Of a stretch of 61,701 nt of DNA, positions 1 to 8,853 are shown piece after piece. Both the position numbers and the translations under genes were made by a program. Where the stretch lies: the NCBI GenBank assembly GCA_003643835.1, contig QMKX01000007.1, positions 1 to 61,701 of the forward strand. The letters are read 5' to 3'. The DNA is from Campylobacterota bacterium. GTDB taxonomy: Bacteria; Campylobacterota; Campylobacteria; Campylobacterales; Arcobacteraceae. Position 1 is the stretch's first letter. The number at the start of each line of letters is the position of its first letter. The notes beneath the pieces are model-generated. The model saw only the letters and a program-made list of their open reading frames with translations. It searched no databases and was not told the origin of the DNA.

Positions 1-48
1 GCTCGAGCATTTACGATATCCGAAAGACAAAACTTCAAAAAAGGATAA
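1..48 (+). CDS. 3' end of an upstream gene (partial, unidentified)
   Basis: One frame is open from the first base and ends in TAA at 46-48, two bases before the atpE start. It encodes only about 15 residues ending in NFKKG. The position fits the tail of a gene co-transcribed with atpE, but so short a stretch could be open by chance and no family can be recognised. Confidence 0.35.
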   Translation, partial: ARAFTISERQNFKKG

Positions 49-50
49 AT

Positions 51-353
51 ATGAATAAAATTATATTTGGTTTGTTGGCAATATCAACTTTGGTTTTCGC
101 TGAAGATGGAACATCGACAATACAGGCATACTCTGTTTTGGCAGCTGGTGTTGGATTGGGTATAGCAGCTATGGGTGGTGCTATTGGTATGGGAAATACA
201 GCAGCTGCGACTATCGCAGGAACTGCTAGAAACCCAGGTCTTGGTGGCAAACTTATGACTACCATGTTTATAGCACTTGCTATGATTGAAGCACAAGTTA
301 TATATACTCTTGTAATAGCTTTGATAGCATTATACGCAAATCCGTTTTTATAG
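51..353 (+). CDS. atpE: F0F1 ATP synthase subunit c
   Basis: Proteolipid of the membrane rotor ring of ATP synthase; its carboxylate carries the translocated ion. The 100-residue product begins with a hydrophobic, signal-like segment ending near VFAEDG, as in other campylobacterotal c subunits. Two transmembrane helices follow (about 27-50 and 70-96) around the conserved polar loop ARNPGLGG (59-66). The ion-binding residue is Glu80 in ALAMIEAQ. Alanine follows it, where Na+-type rings usually have Ser or Thr, so proton coupling is more likely. The start has AAAAAAGGA upstream. Other ATP synthase genes are not in the window; in Campylobacterota atpE usually stands apart from the atpFHAGDC cluster. 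pabB begins 11 bases downstream. Confidence 0.96.
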   Translation: MNKIIFGLLAISTLVFAEDGTSTIQAYSVLAAGVGLGIAAMGGAIGMGNTAAATIAGTARNPGLGGKLMTTMFIALAMIEAQVIYTLVIALIALYANPFL

Positions 354-364
354 GATTTGAATAT

Positions 365-1324
365 ATGAAACTCTCCTATGATACAGGAGAGTTTGCTAAA
401 AAATTAAACTTATTTGGCAAAAACAGAATTCCATTTGGTTTTATTATAAGTTTTGATAAAACTTCTTATGATATATTTGAGTTGTCAAAACAACCAATAA
501 ATATCAAATATAAACTTACTAATCAAAATTATTTAAAACATAACACAATCTTAAAATATGAAAAATTTTCTTTTGCCAAATATACAAAAATGTTCAATAA
601 AGTTCAAACAAATGTCGCATCTGGCAACACTTATCTGTTAAATCTTACTGCTACAACGCCTTTGAAAATAAAAATAAGTCTTGATGAAATTTATAACTTA
701 TCAAATAGCAGTTTTAAACTTTTGTATAAAGATAAGTTTGTTTGTTTTTCCCCAGAAAAATTTATAGAGATAAAAAACAATGAGATATATACATACCCCA
801 TGAAGGGCACCATAGATTATAAAATAAAAAATGCAAAACAAAAGCTAATAGATAGCAAAAAAGAACTCGCAGAGCACACTATGGTGGTAGATTTATTGCG
901 AAACGATATATCAAAAGTAGCTTCAAAAACAAAAGTTGAAAAATTTAGATATATAAATAAGATAACAACAAAAAATAAAACAATACTACAAACAAGCTCG
1001 CTAATAAAGGGCTACCTTGGTGCAAATTGGCAAAATAACATAGGATATATTGTTGACAGTCTTTTGCCAGCAGGAAGTATAACCGGAACTCCAAAAATAG
1101 AAACAACAAAACTTATAAAAAATATAGAATGTAGAAATCGAACATATTACACAGGCGTATTTGGTATATATGATGGTATAAATTTTAAGAGCTATGTGCT
1201 GATAAGATATATAAAAAGAGACAACAGCGGCTCTCTTTTTTATGAAAGCGGTGGTGGAATTACAAGCGATAGTAAAATATCAAACGAATATAAAGAATTA
1301 AATGATAAAATATACCTACCATGA
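365..1324 (+). CDS. pabB: Aminodeoxychorismate synthase component I (PabB type)
   Basis: Chorismate-binding enzyme that makes 4-amino-4-deoxychorismate for folate synthesis with a glutamine amidotransferase partner (not seen here). At 319 residues it is the short form lacking much of the TrpE N-terminal region. Conserved blocks are visible: YPMKGT (144-149), AEHTMVVDLLRND (169-181), PAGSITGTPK (235-244) and ESGGGITSDS (294-303). Lysine in PMKGT favours PabB over anthranilate synthase, which normally has alanine there. The stop overlaps the next start as ATGA, pairing it with a class IV aminotransferase-like gene, the usual PabB/PabC pairing. Confidence 0.88.
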   Translation: MKLSYDTGEFAKKLNLFGKNRIPFGFIISFDKTSYDIFELSKQPINIKYKLTNQNYLKHNTILKYEKFSFAKYTKMFNKVQTNVASGNTYLLNLTATTPLKIKISLDEIYNLSNSSFKLLYKDKFVCFSPEKFIEIKNNEIYTYPMKGTIDYKIKNAKQKLIDSKKELAEHTMVVDLLRNDISKVASKTKVEKFRYINKITTKNKTILQTSSLIKGYLGANWQNNIGYIVDSLLPAGSITGTPKIETTKLIKNIECRNRTYYTGVFGIYDGINFKSYVLIRYIKRDNSGSLFYESGGGITSDSKISNEYKELNDKIYLP

Positions 1325-1899
1325 TTTTTTTTGAGACAATAAAATGCAAAAACTATAATACATTTAACATAAGCTATCACAAGGCAAGAGTGGTTAGAAC
1401 AATTGGATTAAATATAAATATAGAAGAGTATATTTATCCACCAAATAAAAATAAAATGAAGTGCAATATAATATATGACGAAAATGAGATATTGTTTGTT
1501 GAATATAAAAAATATGACAAAAAAGTTATTAAAAGTTTTTATTTGATATATGACAATGATATAAAATATGATAAAAAATTTTTAAATAGAAACAATATCA
1601 ACACCTTGTATGAAAAAAGAGGTGATTGTGATGAGATAATAATAGTCAAAAATAAACTCATAACAGATACAAGCATAGCAAATATAGCTATCAAATATAA
1701 TCAACGCTGGATAACACCAGCAAAACCACTGCACAAAGGCACGACTAGACAACGACTTATTGAAAGCAAGCAGTTGTATGAAAAAGATATATCTGTAGAT
1801 ATGCTAAAAAATAGTGAAAAAATAGCTTTATTAAATGCCATGATAGGGTTTGACAAAAATTACAACAAGGATATGATATGCCCAAAAATCAAAACATAA
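1321..1899 (+). CDS. Class IV aminotransferase-like protein, probable aminodeoxychorismate lyase
   Basis: Probably converts aminodeoxychorismate to 4-aminobenzoate and pyruvate, completing the step begun by the overlapping pabB. At 192 residues it is shorter than typical PabC (about 270). The C-terminal class IV signature is clear: GDCDEIIIV (101-109), TDTSIANIAI (115-124) and a WITPAKPLHKGTTRQRL stretch (130-146). The Schiff-base lysine is best placed at Lys86, about 18 residues before the DE pair, but the local sequence differs from canonical PabC. The role is inferred mainly from the ATGA-coupled neighbour and the signature. Confidence 0.72.
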   Translation: MIFFETIKCKNYNTFNISYHKARVVRTIGLNINIEEYIYPPNKNKMKCNIIYDENEILFVEYKKYDKKVIKSFYLIYDNDIKYDKKFLNRNNINTLYEKRGDCDEIIIVKNKLITDTSIANIAIKYNQRWITPAKPLHKGTTRQRLIESKQLYEKDISVDMLKNSEKIALLNAMIGFDKNYNKDMICPKIKT

Positions 1900-2336
1900 T
1901 AAAAATACTTAAAAACCCAAAATTAGTAAATTTGCAACAATTCCAAACCAAAGAGATGCTCAAGCTTTTATATGAAATAACCGATAATATAGATTTGATA
2001 GTCATATCTTGGTTTGTTGTATATGAACCAGAACTAAAACAATCAATATTAGATAAATACAAACAAAAAATCAAATTTATTTTAACTAACTATACTTTTA
2101 ATTCAATCAAATTCCAAGAAAATCATTTTTCATTTGAGGCTGGTTTTGGCACAGAAAATATAGGCCATATTGTCAAAGTTCCATATAAAGCTGTGATACA
2201 AATAACAAACAACAATTATATTGTATACATAAATAGCACATCGGTATTTTTAGAAAAAACTACTAAAATATCATCAAAAGAGATATTTAGACAAAATATA
2301 ACAAACAACAAGTTTTTTAAGGAGCAGGAGTTATGA
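1878..2336 (+). CDS. Conserved small protein, possibly SspB-like (ClpXP adaptor fold)
   Basis: 152 residues, soluble, no signal peptide. I do not recognise it with certainty. Residues about 64-110 resemble the SspB core: FILTNYTF aligns with the strand after LNIAPRA, and HFSFEAGFG followed by HIVKVPYKAVIQI parallels VRFNARFG...RQVSVPLAAVLAIY of E. coli SspB. SspB delivers ssrA-tagged proteins to ClpXP. The acidic C-terminal tail and ClpX-docking motif of E. coli SspB are not visible; the protein ends in KFFKEQEL. It overlaps the preceding gene by 22 bases, has AAGGA upstream, and is coupled to the AI-2E permease gene by ATGA. Confidence 0.4.
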   Translation: MPKNQNIIKILKNPKLVNLQQFQTKEMLKLLYEITDNIDLIVISWFVVYEPELKQSILDKYKQKIKFILTNYTFNSIKFQENHFSFEAGFGTENIGHIVKVPYKAVIQITNNNYIVYINSTSVFLEKTTKISSKEIFRQNITNNKFFKEQEL

Positions 2337-3376
2337 TAAATATTAACAGAGTGATATTTTTATTGTTGTCATTATTGACACTATTTTTTTTGATGTATAA
2401 ACTTTTTGAACCTTTTTTGTTATCATTATTTGTAGCATTATTATTAGCAATATCTACAAATGCCATAAGAGTAAAAATAGCAAATAAGTTGCAAAATAAA
2501 ACAATCGTCACTTTGACGATGACGACACTGCTGTTCGCTTTATTTTTTAGTCCTTTATTGTATTTCGTCATAAAAATAGTTGATATATTAAAAGATATAA
2601 ACCAAGATATTATAATCAATTTTTATAATCAATTCATAGCAGTCATCAAAGACATATCAAACTTAAAAGACACGACAAGCAGTAGTGTTATAAACTTTTT
2701 TGATGCAATTGATATCAAGTCATTGTTAGAAGGCAGTCTAAAAACAGGCTCAAAAATAGGCTTGAATACAGCAGGTTTTATCATCAATTTGGTTTTTATT
2801 ATTATATTTTATACTATTTTTGTATTTTATTCTCAAGACTTAATATCTTATCTAAAATCTTTTGTTCCTATTGCAAAAATAGAAAAAGATGAGCTTTTTG
2901 GAGGATTGTCTGATACTATGGGAGTAGTATTTTATTCTATACTTTCAACTGCTATTATTGAAGGAATATTATTTGGTTTTTTTATATCAAGTTTCGGATA
3001 TGACGGTGTATTGTTTGGTGTTTTGTATGGTTTTGCTTCGCTTATACCGATTATCGGTGGAGCTATAATGTGGGTGCCATTTGTGATTGTTGAGGTTGCT
3101 GCTGGAAATTATATGTCGGCATTATATATAGCTATGTACTCGATAATAGTTATATCGATATTTGCAGATACGATATTAAAACCCCTTATAATCAAATACA
3201 TAAATCATAACATCGTCAAAAAACCTACAAAAATAAATGAACTTGTAGTATTTTTTTCAATAGTAGCAGGACTTGGGGCTTTTGGGTTTTGGGGTATGAT
3301 AATTGGACCTGCTTTGGTGACAATATTTTTATTGATATTAGATATAATTATAAATAAAAACAAAGAAGTATCATAA
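2333..3376 (+). CDS. AI-2E family permease (PF01594, PerM/YdiK-like)
   Basis: Polytopic inner-membrane protein of 347 residues with about eight hydrophobic segments: a pair near 5-45, one near 56-80, a central soluble stretch (about 85-140), and a C-terminal bundle. Conserved family features include the glycine-rich run FGVLYGFASLIPIIGG and the late GLGAFGFWGMIIGP block. The family contains AI-2 exporters, Na+/H+ antiporters and many members of unknown substrate, so no transport specificity can be given. AAGGAGCAGGAG precedes the start, which overlaps the previous stop. Confidence 0.85.
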   Translation: MININRVIFLLLSLLTLFFLMYKLFEPFLLSLFVALLLAISTNAIRVKIANKLQNKTIVTLTMTTLLFALFFSPLLYFVIKIVDILKDINQDIIINFYNQFIAVIKDISNLKDTTSSSVINFFDAIDIKSLLEGSLKTGSKIGLNTAGFIINLVFIIIFYTIFVFYSQDLISYLKSFVPIAKIEKDELFGGLSDTMGVVFYSILSTAIIEGILFGFFISSFGYDGVLFGVLYGFASLIPIIGGAIMWVPFVIVEVAAGNYMSALYIAMYSIIVISIFADTILKPLIIKYINHNIVKKPTKINELVVFFSIVAGLGAFGFWGMIIGPALVTIFLLILDIIINKNKEVS

Positions 3377-3404
3377 TTTTTTATTAATTTTAAGTTATAT
3401 TTGT

Positions 3405-3410
3405 TATAAT
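3405..3410 (+). promoter_or_regulatory. -10 box of the lysR gene
   Basis: TATAAT in the context TTGTTATAATG, 23 bases before the GTG start. No clear -35 box is visible, as is usual for sigma-70 promoters of Campylobacterota. It separates the lysR gene from the preceding operon. Confidence 0.6.
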
Positions 3411-3433
3411 GTTGAAAAATATAAGGATATAGC

Positions 3434-4327
3434 GTGATAAGAGATTTTACAAAAATAAATACATTCTTAACTATAGTTAGAATGAGATCGTTTTCTTTAG
3501 CATCTCAAAAATTGGGCATATCACAACCAGCAGTGACTCAGCAAATAAAGTTGGTTGAAGAGTATTTGGAACAAGAGGTATTTGTGCGAAAACGAAATGG
3601 CACAAAACTAACTAAAGCAGGCAAGGCTTTTTTAAACATATGCGAAAAAATAGAAAAAACCGTTCTCAAGGCAGAAAGAGAAGTGGTAAATGTCATAAAC
3701 AAAAAGACAATATTCGATTTCGGCACTTCATATGTAGCTGGCAACTATATTTTGCCCAACTATTTAAACGCAATTAAAGATGCCATAAAAAATGATGTAA
3801 ACATAGAGGTTTCTACATCTGCTGTAGCCATAGAAAAGCTTCGTGATAAAGATATTGATATAGCTTTGGTAGATGTGCTTATTGATACAAAAGATATTAT
3901 AAATAAAAAATGGATGAATGATGAGATACTTATATTTTCTAATCAAAAACTGCCAAGTAAGTTAGATGCCAACAATATTCTTAGCTACAAATGGGTATGT
4001 AGAGACAAAAATAGCAACACAAGGCAAATCTTTAAAGAGGCATTGGAGCAATCAGACCTGCCAGATTGTGAACATTTTAACATAATAAACGAATCATCAA
4101 GCCCAACATCAATAATAAATACAGTGTTAAAAAGCAACAAAAACGAAACTCCAACAGTATCTATAGTATCAAAATATGCTTTGGAGGATTATGTAAAAAA
4201 CGGTTTATTGTTCACATCTGCGATAAAAACAAAAATCCAAAGGAAATTTTATATATCATATCTCAAAGAAAGGGCAGGTGACCCGTTTATACAACTTGTG
4301 GCTGACTATCTTTTAAACAAAAAATAA
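3434..4327 (+). CDS. LysR-family transcriptional regulator
   Basis: 297-residue regulator. The N-terminal winged helix-turn-helix is plain: FSLASQKLGISQPAVTQQIK (about 20-39), followed by the linker helix LVEEYLEQEVFVRKR. The remainder is a periplasmic-binding-protein-like effector domain. The start is GTG with AAGGA about 8 bases upstream. The gene has its own promoter and faces ispE tail to tail; no divergent gene marks an obvious target, so ligand and regulon are unknown. Confidence 0.9.
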   Translation: MIRDFTKINTFLTIVRMRSFSLASQKLGISQPAVTQQIKLVEEYLEQEVFVRKRNGTKLTKAGKAFLNICEKIEKTVLKAEREVVNVINKKTIFDFGTSYVAGNYILPNYLNAIKDAIKNDVNIEVSTSAVAIEKLRDKDIDIALVDVLIDTKDIINKKWMNDEILIFSNQKLPSKLDANNILSYKWVCRDKNSNTRQIFKEALEQSDLPDCEHFNIINESSSPTSIINTVLKSNKNETPTVSIVSKYALEDYVKNGLLFTSAIKTKIQRKFYISYLKERAGDPFIQLVADYLLNKK

Positions 4328-4349
4328 TACCAATTTCAAACGATATAGT

Positions 4350-5147
4350 TTAAAAAATTGTAGTTTCGCATGAAAAACTACTATTGTTTGATTGTCTAAA
4401 TACACTACTACCACTACCACTAAAGTGCCAGCCTTTTTTATATAGTTCCAACTTCTCATATAGTTTTGTAGCTGGCAAATAAAGATCGTTTAACTCATAT
4501 ATACTAAAGTTGTTTAATATATCTTTTGAGTATGTTTTAAATAGATGTTTGAAATCACTATTTTTATTTTGTTTTGCTATTTTGTCGTATTGTTGATACA
4601 CTTTTGCTGTGCTACATTTGATATCTGGTGTAAAAATTTCGAAGTTCATATCAGGCTCATCAAAGGATTCAATAATCTCACCAAACCCACCTATATTTGC
4701 TTTGTCATAATCATATACAAAAAATGGAACATCACATCCTATATTTTGAGCAATACTTAACATCTGTTGTAAGGGTAAGTTAAGCTTGCACAGCTCGTTT
4801 GTAATTCTTATAAAACATGCAGCATTGCTACTCGCTCCACCAAGCCCGGCATATGACGGGATATTTTTTTCAACACTTATGCTATATTTTTTATAAAATT
4901 TTTCAACATTTTTATCTATTTGACAAAGTTTTGTATAGGTTTTATATATGGTGTTTTGTTCCAAGCTACAATCAAAGTTGCCATCGATTGTGAAGCTATT
5001 TGTATTGTTTGGTTTTATTGTAAATATATCATAAAGCGATTTAAGTTTGATAAACCGAGAGTTGAGTAGATGAAAACTGTCTTTTTTGCCAACAATTTTT
5101 AAAAATATATTTATTTTTGCATAAGATTTGTATTTTTGATTTACCAC
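4350..5147 (-). CDS. ispE: 4-diphosphocytidyl-2-C-methyl-D-erythritol kinase
   Basis: GHMP-family kinase that phosphorylates CDP-methylerythritol in the non-mevalonate isoprenoid pathway. Visible motifs are SYAKINIFLKIVGKK at the N-terminus, the ATP-binding loop PSYAGLGGASSNAA (about 96-109) and DVPFFVY near the centre. At 265 residues it is near the usual length. The start is GTG overlapping the rimP stop by 7 bases, with no good Shine-Dalgarno, so translation is probably coupled to rimP. It is the last gene of its operon and its end is built into a terminator. IspH of the same pathway is encoded at 50908-51747. Confidence 0.92.
   Translation of the reverse strand: MVNQKYKSYAKINIFLKIVGKKDSFHLLNSRFIKLKSLYDIFTIKPNNTNSFTIDGNFDCSLEQNTIYKTYTKLCQIDKNVEKFYKKYSISVEKNIPSYAGLGGASSNAACFIRITNELCKLNLPLQQMLSIAQNIGCDVPFFVYDYDKANIGGFGEIIESFDEPDMNFEIFTPDIKCSTAKVYQQYDKIAKQNKNSDFKHLFKTYSKDILNNFSIYELNDLYLPATKLYEKLELYKKGWHFSGSGSSVFRQSNNSSFSCETTIF
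4351..4381 (-). terminator. Rho-independent terminator overlapping the ispE 3' end
   Basis: On the minus strand a 7-bp perfect stem, GTAGTTT/AAACTAC (4360-4366 with 4375-4381, 8-base loop), is followed directly by AATTTTTTA. The stem lies in the last codons of ispE and the ispE stop lies in the T-run. It would end the thrB-to-ispE operon. Confidence 0.6.
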
Positions 5148-5569
5148 TTGATATAGGTTTGCGCTTTTAAGATATCATCAAAAGCGATATTTATTTTTTC
5201 ATCGTTGTATTTAAGATAGATGATATCATCATCAATTTTTTCTAAAATACCTTGCAATTTTAAGGATTCTTTAGTTTTAAGCTTGATATACTCTCCTATG
5301 GAGCATTTGAAATTTGAGAGTGTTTTTAATGTCCGTTCAATACCGGGCGAACTTACTTCAAAAGAGTATTTTCCACTTATTGGTTTATACACATCAAATA
5401 TCGGCGAAATAGCACGACTAACTTCGCTACATTTGTCTATAGTGATTCCTTCTTCGTTGAATATAAATATAGTATATATAGTTATATCATCTTGTTTGCG
5501 AGTTTTTATCTCGTATATATGAGCACCACACTCTTGTATCGCAGTTTTTAGTGACTTTTCAAACTCCAT
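5141..5569 (-). CDS. rimP: Ribosome maturation factor RimP
   Basis: 30S assembly factor of about 142 residues. The N-terminal alpha/beta domain and the conserved YSFEVSSPGIERTL block (about 89-102 from the chosen start) are clear, followed by a small beta domain. A longer frame to a TTG at 5596 exists, but that start lacks a Shine-Dalgarno and overlaps rbfA by 38 bases. The ATG at 5569 gives a normal N-terminus (MEFEKSLKTAIQE) and an 11-base overlap. It lies in the infB-rbfA-rimP cluster; nusA, usual in this cluster in many bacteria, is elsewhere (49719-50915). Confidence 0.88.
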   Translation of the reverse strand: MEFEKSLKTAIQECGAHIYEIKTRKQDDITIYTIFIFNEEGITIDKCSEVSRAISPIFDVYKPISGKYSFEVSSPGIERTLKTLSNFKCSIGEYIKLKTKESLKLQGILEKIDDDIIYLKYNDEKINIAFDDILKAQTYIKW

Positions 5570-5918
5570 TTTTGTCTTTTTTTGATATTTTCTCAAAAAG
5601 AGTATTTATATTTGATATATTTTCATCGAAGTTTTTTGACTTGAATGTAAAGTTGGGACATCTATACCAGCTTGTCGCACTTAAACAATACGATCTTATA
5701 AAACCATTTGCCTTTTTGAGTTGCTTTATGGTATCATTTATATCATTTTTTGGTATTGAGCCACTATCAAAATACACATTTGCATCGTATTTTCCATTTT
5801 TGCAATCAATTTCCAATATGTTCAAAGAGTTTATTCTTTCATCACTGAGTTGCGACAAAGCCTCAGGCACCAATTCCATGAGAAGTGATTGTGCTTTGAG
5901 AATATTTAGAGATTTCAA
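5559..5918 (-). CDS. rbfA: Ribosome-binding factor A
   Basis: Single KH-like domain protein (119 residues) that binds the 30S subunit and helps 16S rRNA 5'-end maturation. The pattern KAQSLLMELVPEALSQL...DERINSLNIL...YDANVYFD matches the family. The start is TTG: it keeps the conserved first helix, lies 7 bases after the infB stop, and has AGG six bases upstream. The next in-frame ATG (5879) would remove the conserved helix. Confidence 0.87.
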   Translation of the reverse strand: MKSLNILKAQSLLMELVPEALSQLSDERINSLNILEIDCKNGKYDANVYFDSGSIPKNDINDTIKQLKKANGFIRSYCLSATSWYRCPNFTFKSKNFDENISNINTLFEKISKKDKNGV

Positions 5919-5925
5919 AATCAGC

Positions 5926-8628
5926 CTACATTTTTTTCACTGTTTCATTTTCAATAAACGTCTCTATGTAGTCATTTGGTTGGATGTCATTAAATTTTTC
6001 AAATATTATGCCACATTCAAAACCATTTTTGACCTCCTTGACATCATCTTTAAATCTTTTGAGAGAGGCGATTTTCCCAGTGTATATCACGATACCATCT
6101 CGTATTACTCTAGCTTTTCCTCCTATAATTACCTTTCCATCTGTTACTTTGGTTCCGGCTACAGTGCCTATTTTTGGAACTACAAATGTCTCAAGTACAT
6201 TAGCTTGTCCTGTGTTTTCTTCGGTGACAATTGTGCTCATCATACCAGATAAAATAAGCTTGATATCATCAATGAGATCATATATTATAGAATAAGTATT
6301 TATAGATATACCGTCTGCTTTTGCTTTTGTATTCACTGCGCCAGTAGGGCGGACATTGAAGCCTACTATAATACAATTGGCTCCAGCTTTTGCCATATCC
6401 AGATCTGTTTGTGTTATCGCACCTACACCGGAGCTTATTATTTTAACCTTTACTTCATCATTTTTTATCTCTTGTAGAGTTGATTGTAAGGCCTGGAGTG
6501 AACCACCCGTGTCTGTTTTGAGTATTATTGGCAATGTATCTATTCTACCATCAGCTATAAGTGCTGACATCTCATCAAGTGAAACTTTCGTTGAATGACT
6601 AAGTTCTTTTGCTCTTGCATGCTCATATCTTGTATGCGCAATATTTTTAGCCTCATTTATATTGTCTATAGCTACAAGTGAAACTCCAGTTGTAGGTATA
6701 TCATCAAGACCGATAACCTCACCAGAGAAACCCATCTTTAGAGTTTTGACACGCATTCCGGTATCGTTTATTATTGCTTTTATTTTGCCGTGAGTTGTAT
6801 CTGCTACTATTGGATCACCAATTTTTAGCTCACCACTTTGAACGATAACAGAAGCTACAGCACCCACACCTTTTTTCATAGACGACTCTAACACTACTGC
6901 TTTGCCCATAGCTGTTGGGTCTGCTTTTAGTTCCATGATTTCAGCTTGTATATTGATAGTCTCTAACAAGTCATCTATTCCATCACCCTTAAGTGCTGAC
7001 ACAGGAACAAATTCTGTATCACCTCCCCAGTCATTTGCTGTTATTCCGTGTGTGGCCATAGTTGTTTTGACCATATCTAAGTTTGCAGTTTCTTTGTCCA
7101 TTTTATTTACGGCTATAATTATCGGCGTATTTGATTTTTTTGCTACTTTTATTGATTCTATAGTTTGAGGTTTGACACCATCATCGGCAGCAACTACAAT
7201 AATACTTATATCAGTTATATTTGCACCATGTTCGCGCATAGTCATAAATGCTTCGTGTCCAGGTGTATCAACAAATGTGATATGTTTTCCATTTTTCTCT
7301 AAAGTATAAGCAGTGATGTGTTGAGTGATACCACCAATCTCTTTTTTGGTTATCTGGGTATCTCTTATCTTGTCTAAAAGGGAGGTTTTGCCATGATCAA
7401 CATGTCCCATAATCGTCACAACAGGTGGTTTGGTGGTGAAATTTTTAGTATCTACGACTTCATTTTGTTGGTCGTTATCATAGTCAAAATCTTCTAACAT
7501 ATCTTTAATTGTCACAGATATGCCATACTCTTCTGCCAATATTTCTATCTCATCATCATTTAAAAAGTTATTTTTGTTTACAACAAGTCCTAACTTAAAT
7601 AAAGTTCCTATAATCTCACCATCACTTTTGCCTATAAAATTAGCAAATTCATATACTCTACACTCTTTTGGTATAGTAACATCTGTTATCGTTTCATCTT
7701 TGATCTCTTTATCGTATTTCTTTTGCGGTTTTTTTCTTCCTAATCCTCTTGGCCTATTGCCAAATGAACCTCTTTTTCTATTGTGTTGATTTTGGTTTGT
7801 TTGTTTCTTTTTTGGCTGATCTTCGAGAAATTTAGATGTCTCAATTTTGCCCATATCAAATAAAACAACCTCTTCACCCATGATAGAATCTTCAGATTCA
7901 AAAAAATCATATTTTGTATCAAGCTGAACAATCTGACCCTGATTCGATGATTTTGCATTTTGTTTAGGTTTTTTTGTTTTTTGTTTTTTTGTTTTTTTGT
8001 CATCAGTTGTTGGAGTGTTGCCAAGAAGCTCACTCAATGATTTTCTCTGTGTTTTTGTGGCTACTACTCCATGATCAATATCTTTTTTTGTCGGCCTATT
8101 TTTTTTGATTATCTTTAAAGAACCTTGTTTTCTTTTTATTTGTGGGGCTTGTTTTGTTTGGTTGTCATTTTCTTTGATTTGAATTTGTGTATCTTTTTGC
8201 ATATCTTCTTGAGTGTCTTGGCTTATATCGTGTTTTTGTGGTTCGATTTTATTGTCAGTTATTGTTTTTGAATTGATTTTTTTGATGATTTTTAGTTGTT
8301 GTTTTTGATTATTTTCTATTGGTTTTGTGATTTTTACAGGTTTGTTTTTTTGATTTGAGTTCGATTTGCTTTGTAGTTTTTTATCCTTGTCATCTTGTTC
8401 TTTTTTTGTTTTGTTTTCTTGTTCTTTTTCTATATTCTTTGGTATTGATACTATTTTTGGCTTTGTGCCATTTAATATATAATCCAATATAGCAGAGGCC
8501 TCTTCTTCACTAACTTTGCATGCAGCAGTTTTGATAGCGATACCAATATCTTTGGCACTATCTATAATTTTTTGATTGTTAGTAGCTGCTTCACTTGCAA
8601 TTTCACTAACTTTTATATTGTTTGACAT
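5926..8628 (-). CDS. infB: Translation initiation factor IF-2
   Basis: GTPase that brings initiator tRNA to the ribosome. 900 residues: an IF2_N-type domain at 1-50; a long Lys/Gln-rich, low-complexity linker (about 55-310); a second IF2_N segment (about 320-385); the GTPase domain with G1 GHVDHGKT at 408-415, DTPGHEAF and NKMDKE; then the beta-barrel and C-terminal tRNA-binding domains. Start ATG with AAGGAAGTG upstream. A short partial copy of its own 5' end lies in the 225-base gap before it (see the repeat at 8683). Downstream rbfA follows after 7 bases. Confidence 0.97.
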   Translation of the reverse strand: MSNNIKVSEIASEAATNNQKIIDSAKDIGIAIKTAACKVSEEEASAILDYILNGTKPKIVSIPKNIEKEQENKTKKEQDDKDKKLQSKSNSNQKNKPVKITKPIENNQKQQLKIIKKINSKTITDNKIEPQKHDISQDTQEDMQKDTQIQIKENDNQTKQAPQIKRKQGSLKIIKKNRPTKKDIDHGVVATKTQRKSLSELLGNTPTTDDKKTKKQKTKKPKQNAKSSNQGQIVQLDTKYDFFESEDSIMGEEVVLFDMGKIETSKFLEDQPKKKQTNQNQHNRKRGSFGNRPRGLGRKKPQKKYDKEIKDETITDVTIPKECRVYEFANFIGKSDGEIIGTLFKLGLVVNKNNFLNDDEIEILAEEYGISVTIKDMLEDFDYDNDQQNEVVDTKNFTTKPPVVTIMGHVDHGKTSLLDKIRDTQITKKEIGGITQHITAYTLEKNGKHITFVDTPGHEAFMTMREHGANITDISIIVVAADDGVKPQTIESIKVAKKSNTPIIIAVNKMDKETANLDMVKTTMATHGITANDWGGDTEFVPVSALKGDGIDDLLETINIQAEIMELKADPTAMGKAVVLESSMKKGVGAVASVIVQSGELKIGDPIVADTTHGKIKAIINDTGMRVKTLKMGFSGEVIGLDDIPTTGVSLVAIDNINEAKNIAHTRYEHARAKELSHSTKVSLDEMSALIADGRIDTLPIILKTDTGGSLQALQSTLQEIKNDEVKVKIISSGVGAITQTDLDMAKAGANCIIVGFNVRPTGAVNTKAKADGISINTYSIIYDLIDDIKLILSGMMSTIVTEENTGQANVLETFVVPKIGTVAGTKVTDGKVIIGGKARVIRDGIVIYTGKIASLKRFKDDVKEVKNGFECGIIFEKFNDIQPNDYIETFIENETVKKM

Positions 8629-8682
8629 TCACTTCCTTGTATTAAAATCAAACTATTTTATCATAAGTTGTTGAAATTAAGG

Positions 8683-8708
8683 GCAGTTTTGATATCTTTG
8701 GCACAATC
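8683..8708 (-). repeat. Partial copy of the infB 5' coding region in the ylxR-infB gap
   Basis: In the gap 8629-8853, bases 8683-8704 match infB bases 8525-8536 plus 8549-8558 (12 + 10 exact matches), with the intervening 12 bases (8537-8548) absent. On the minus strand this encodes CAKDIKTA, against SAKDIGIAIKTA in IF-2. The surrounding frame is open for about 40 codons, lacks a start codon, and stops before infB. It looks like a decayed partial duplication. The rest of the gap shows no gene. Confidence 0.45.
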
Positions 8709-8853
8709 TTTGCTGTTTTTGTTCAAATTAAGAGATATTTTATTTTGAGTATGTGTTGAATTTATATTGTATATATCAATTGTAGGTTATCTAATCCTAT
8801 CATATAGCTTATCAAATATATTATTTTAGTCCACCTCTAAAAACCTCTATTAT

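Noticed and set aside
5567-5596. Longer rimP starting at TTG 5596
   Set aside because: No Shine-Dalgarno, large overlap with rbfA, and the extra residues (Arg/Lys/Gln-rich) are not part of the RimP family.
5551-6252. Plus-strand open frame of 233 codons opposite rbfA and infB
   Set aside because: It is antisense to two certain genes and rich in Phe and Ser, as expected for the complement of lysine-rich AT-biased coding sequence.
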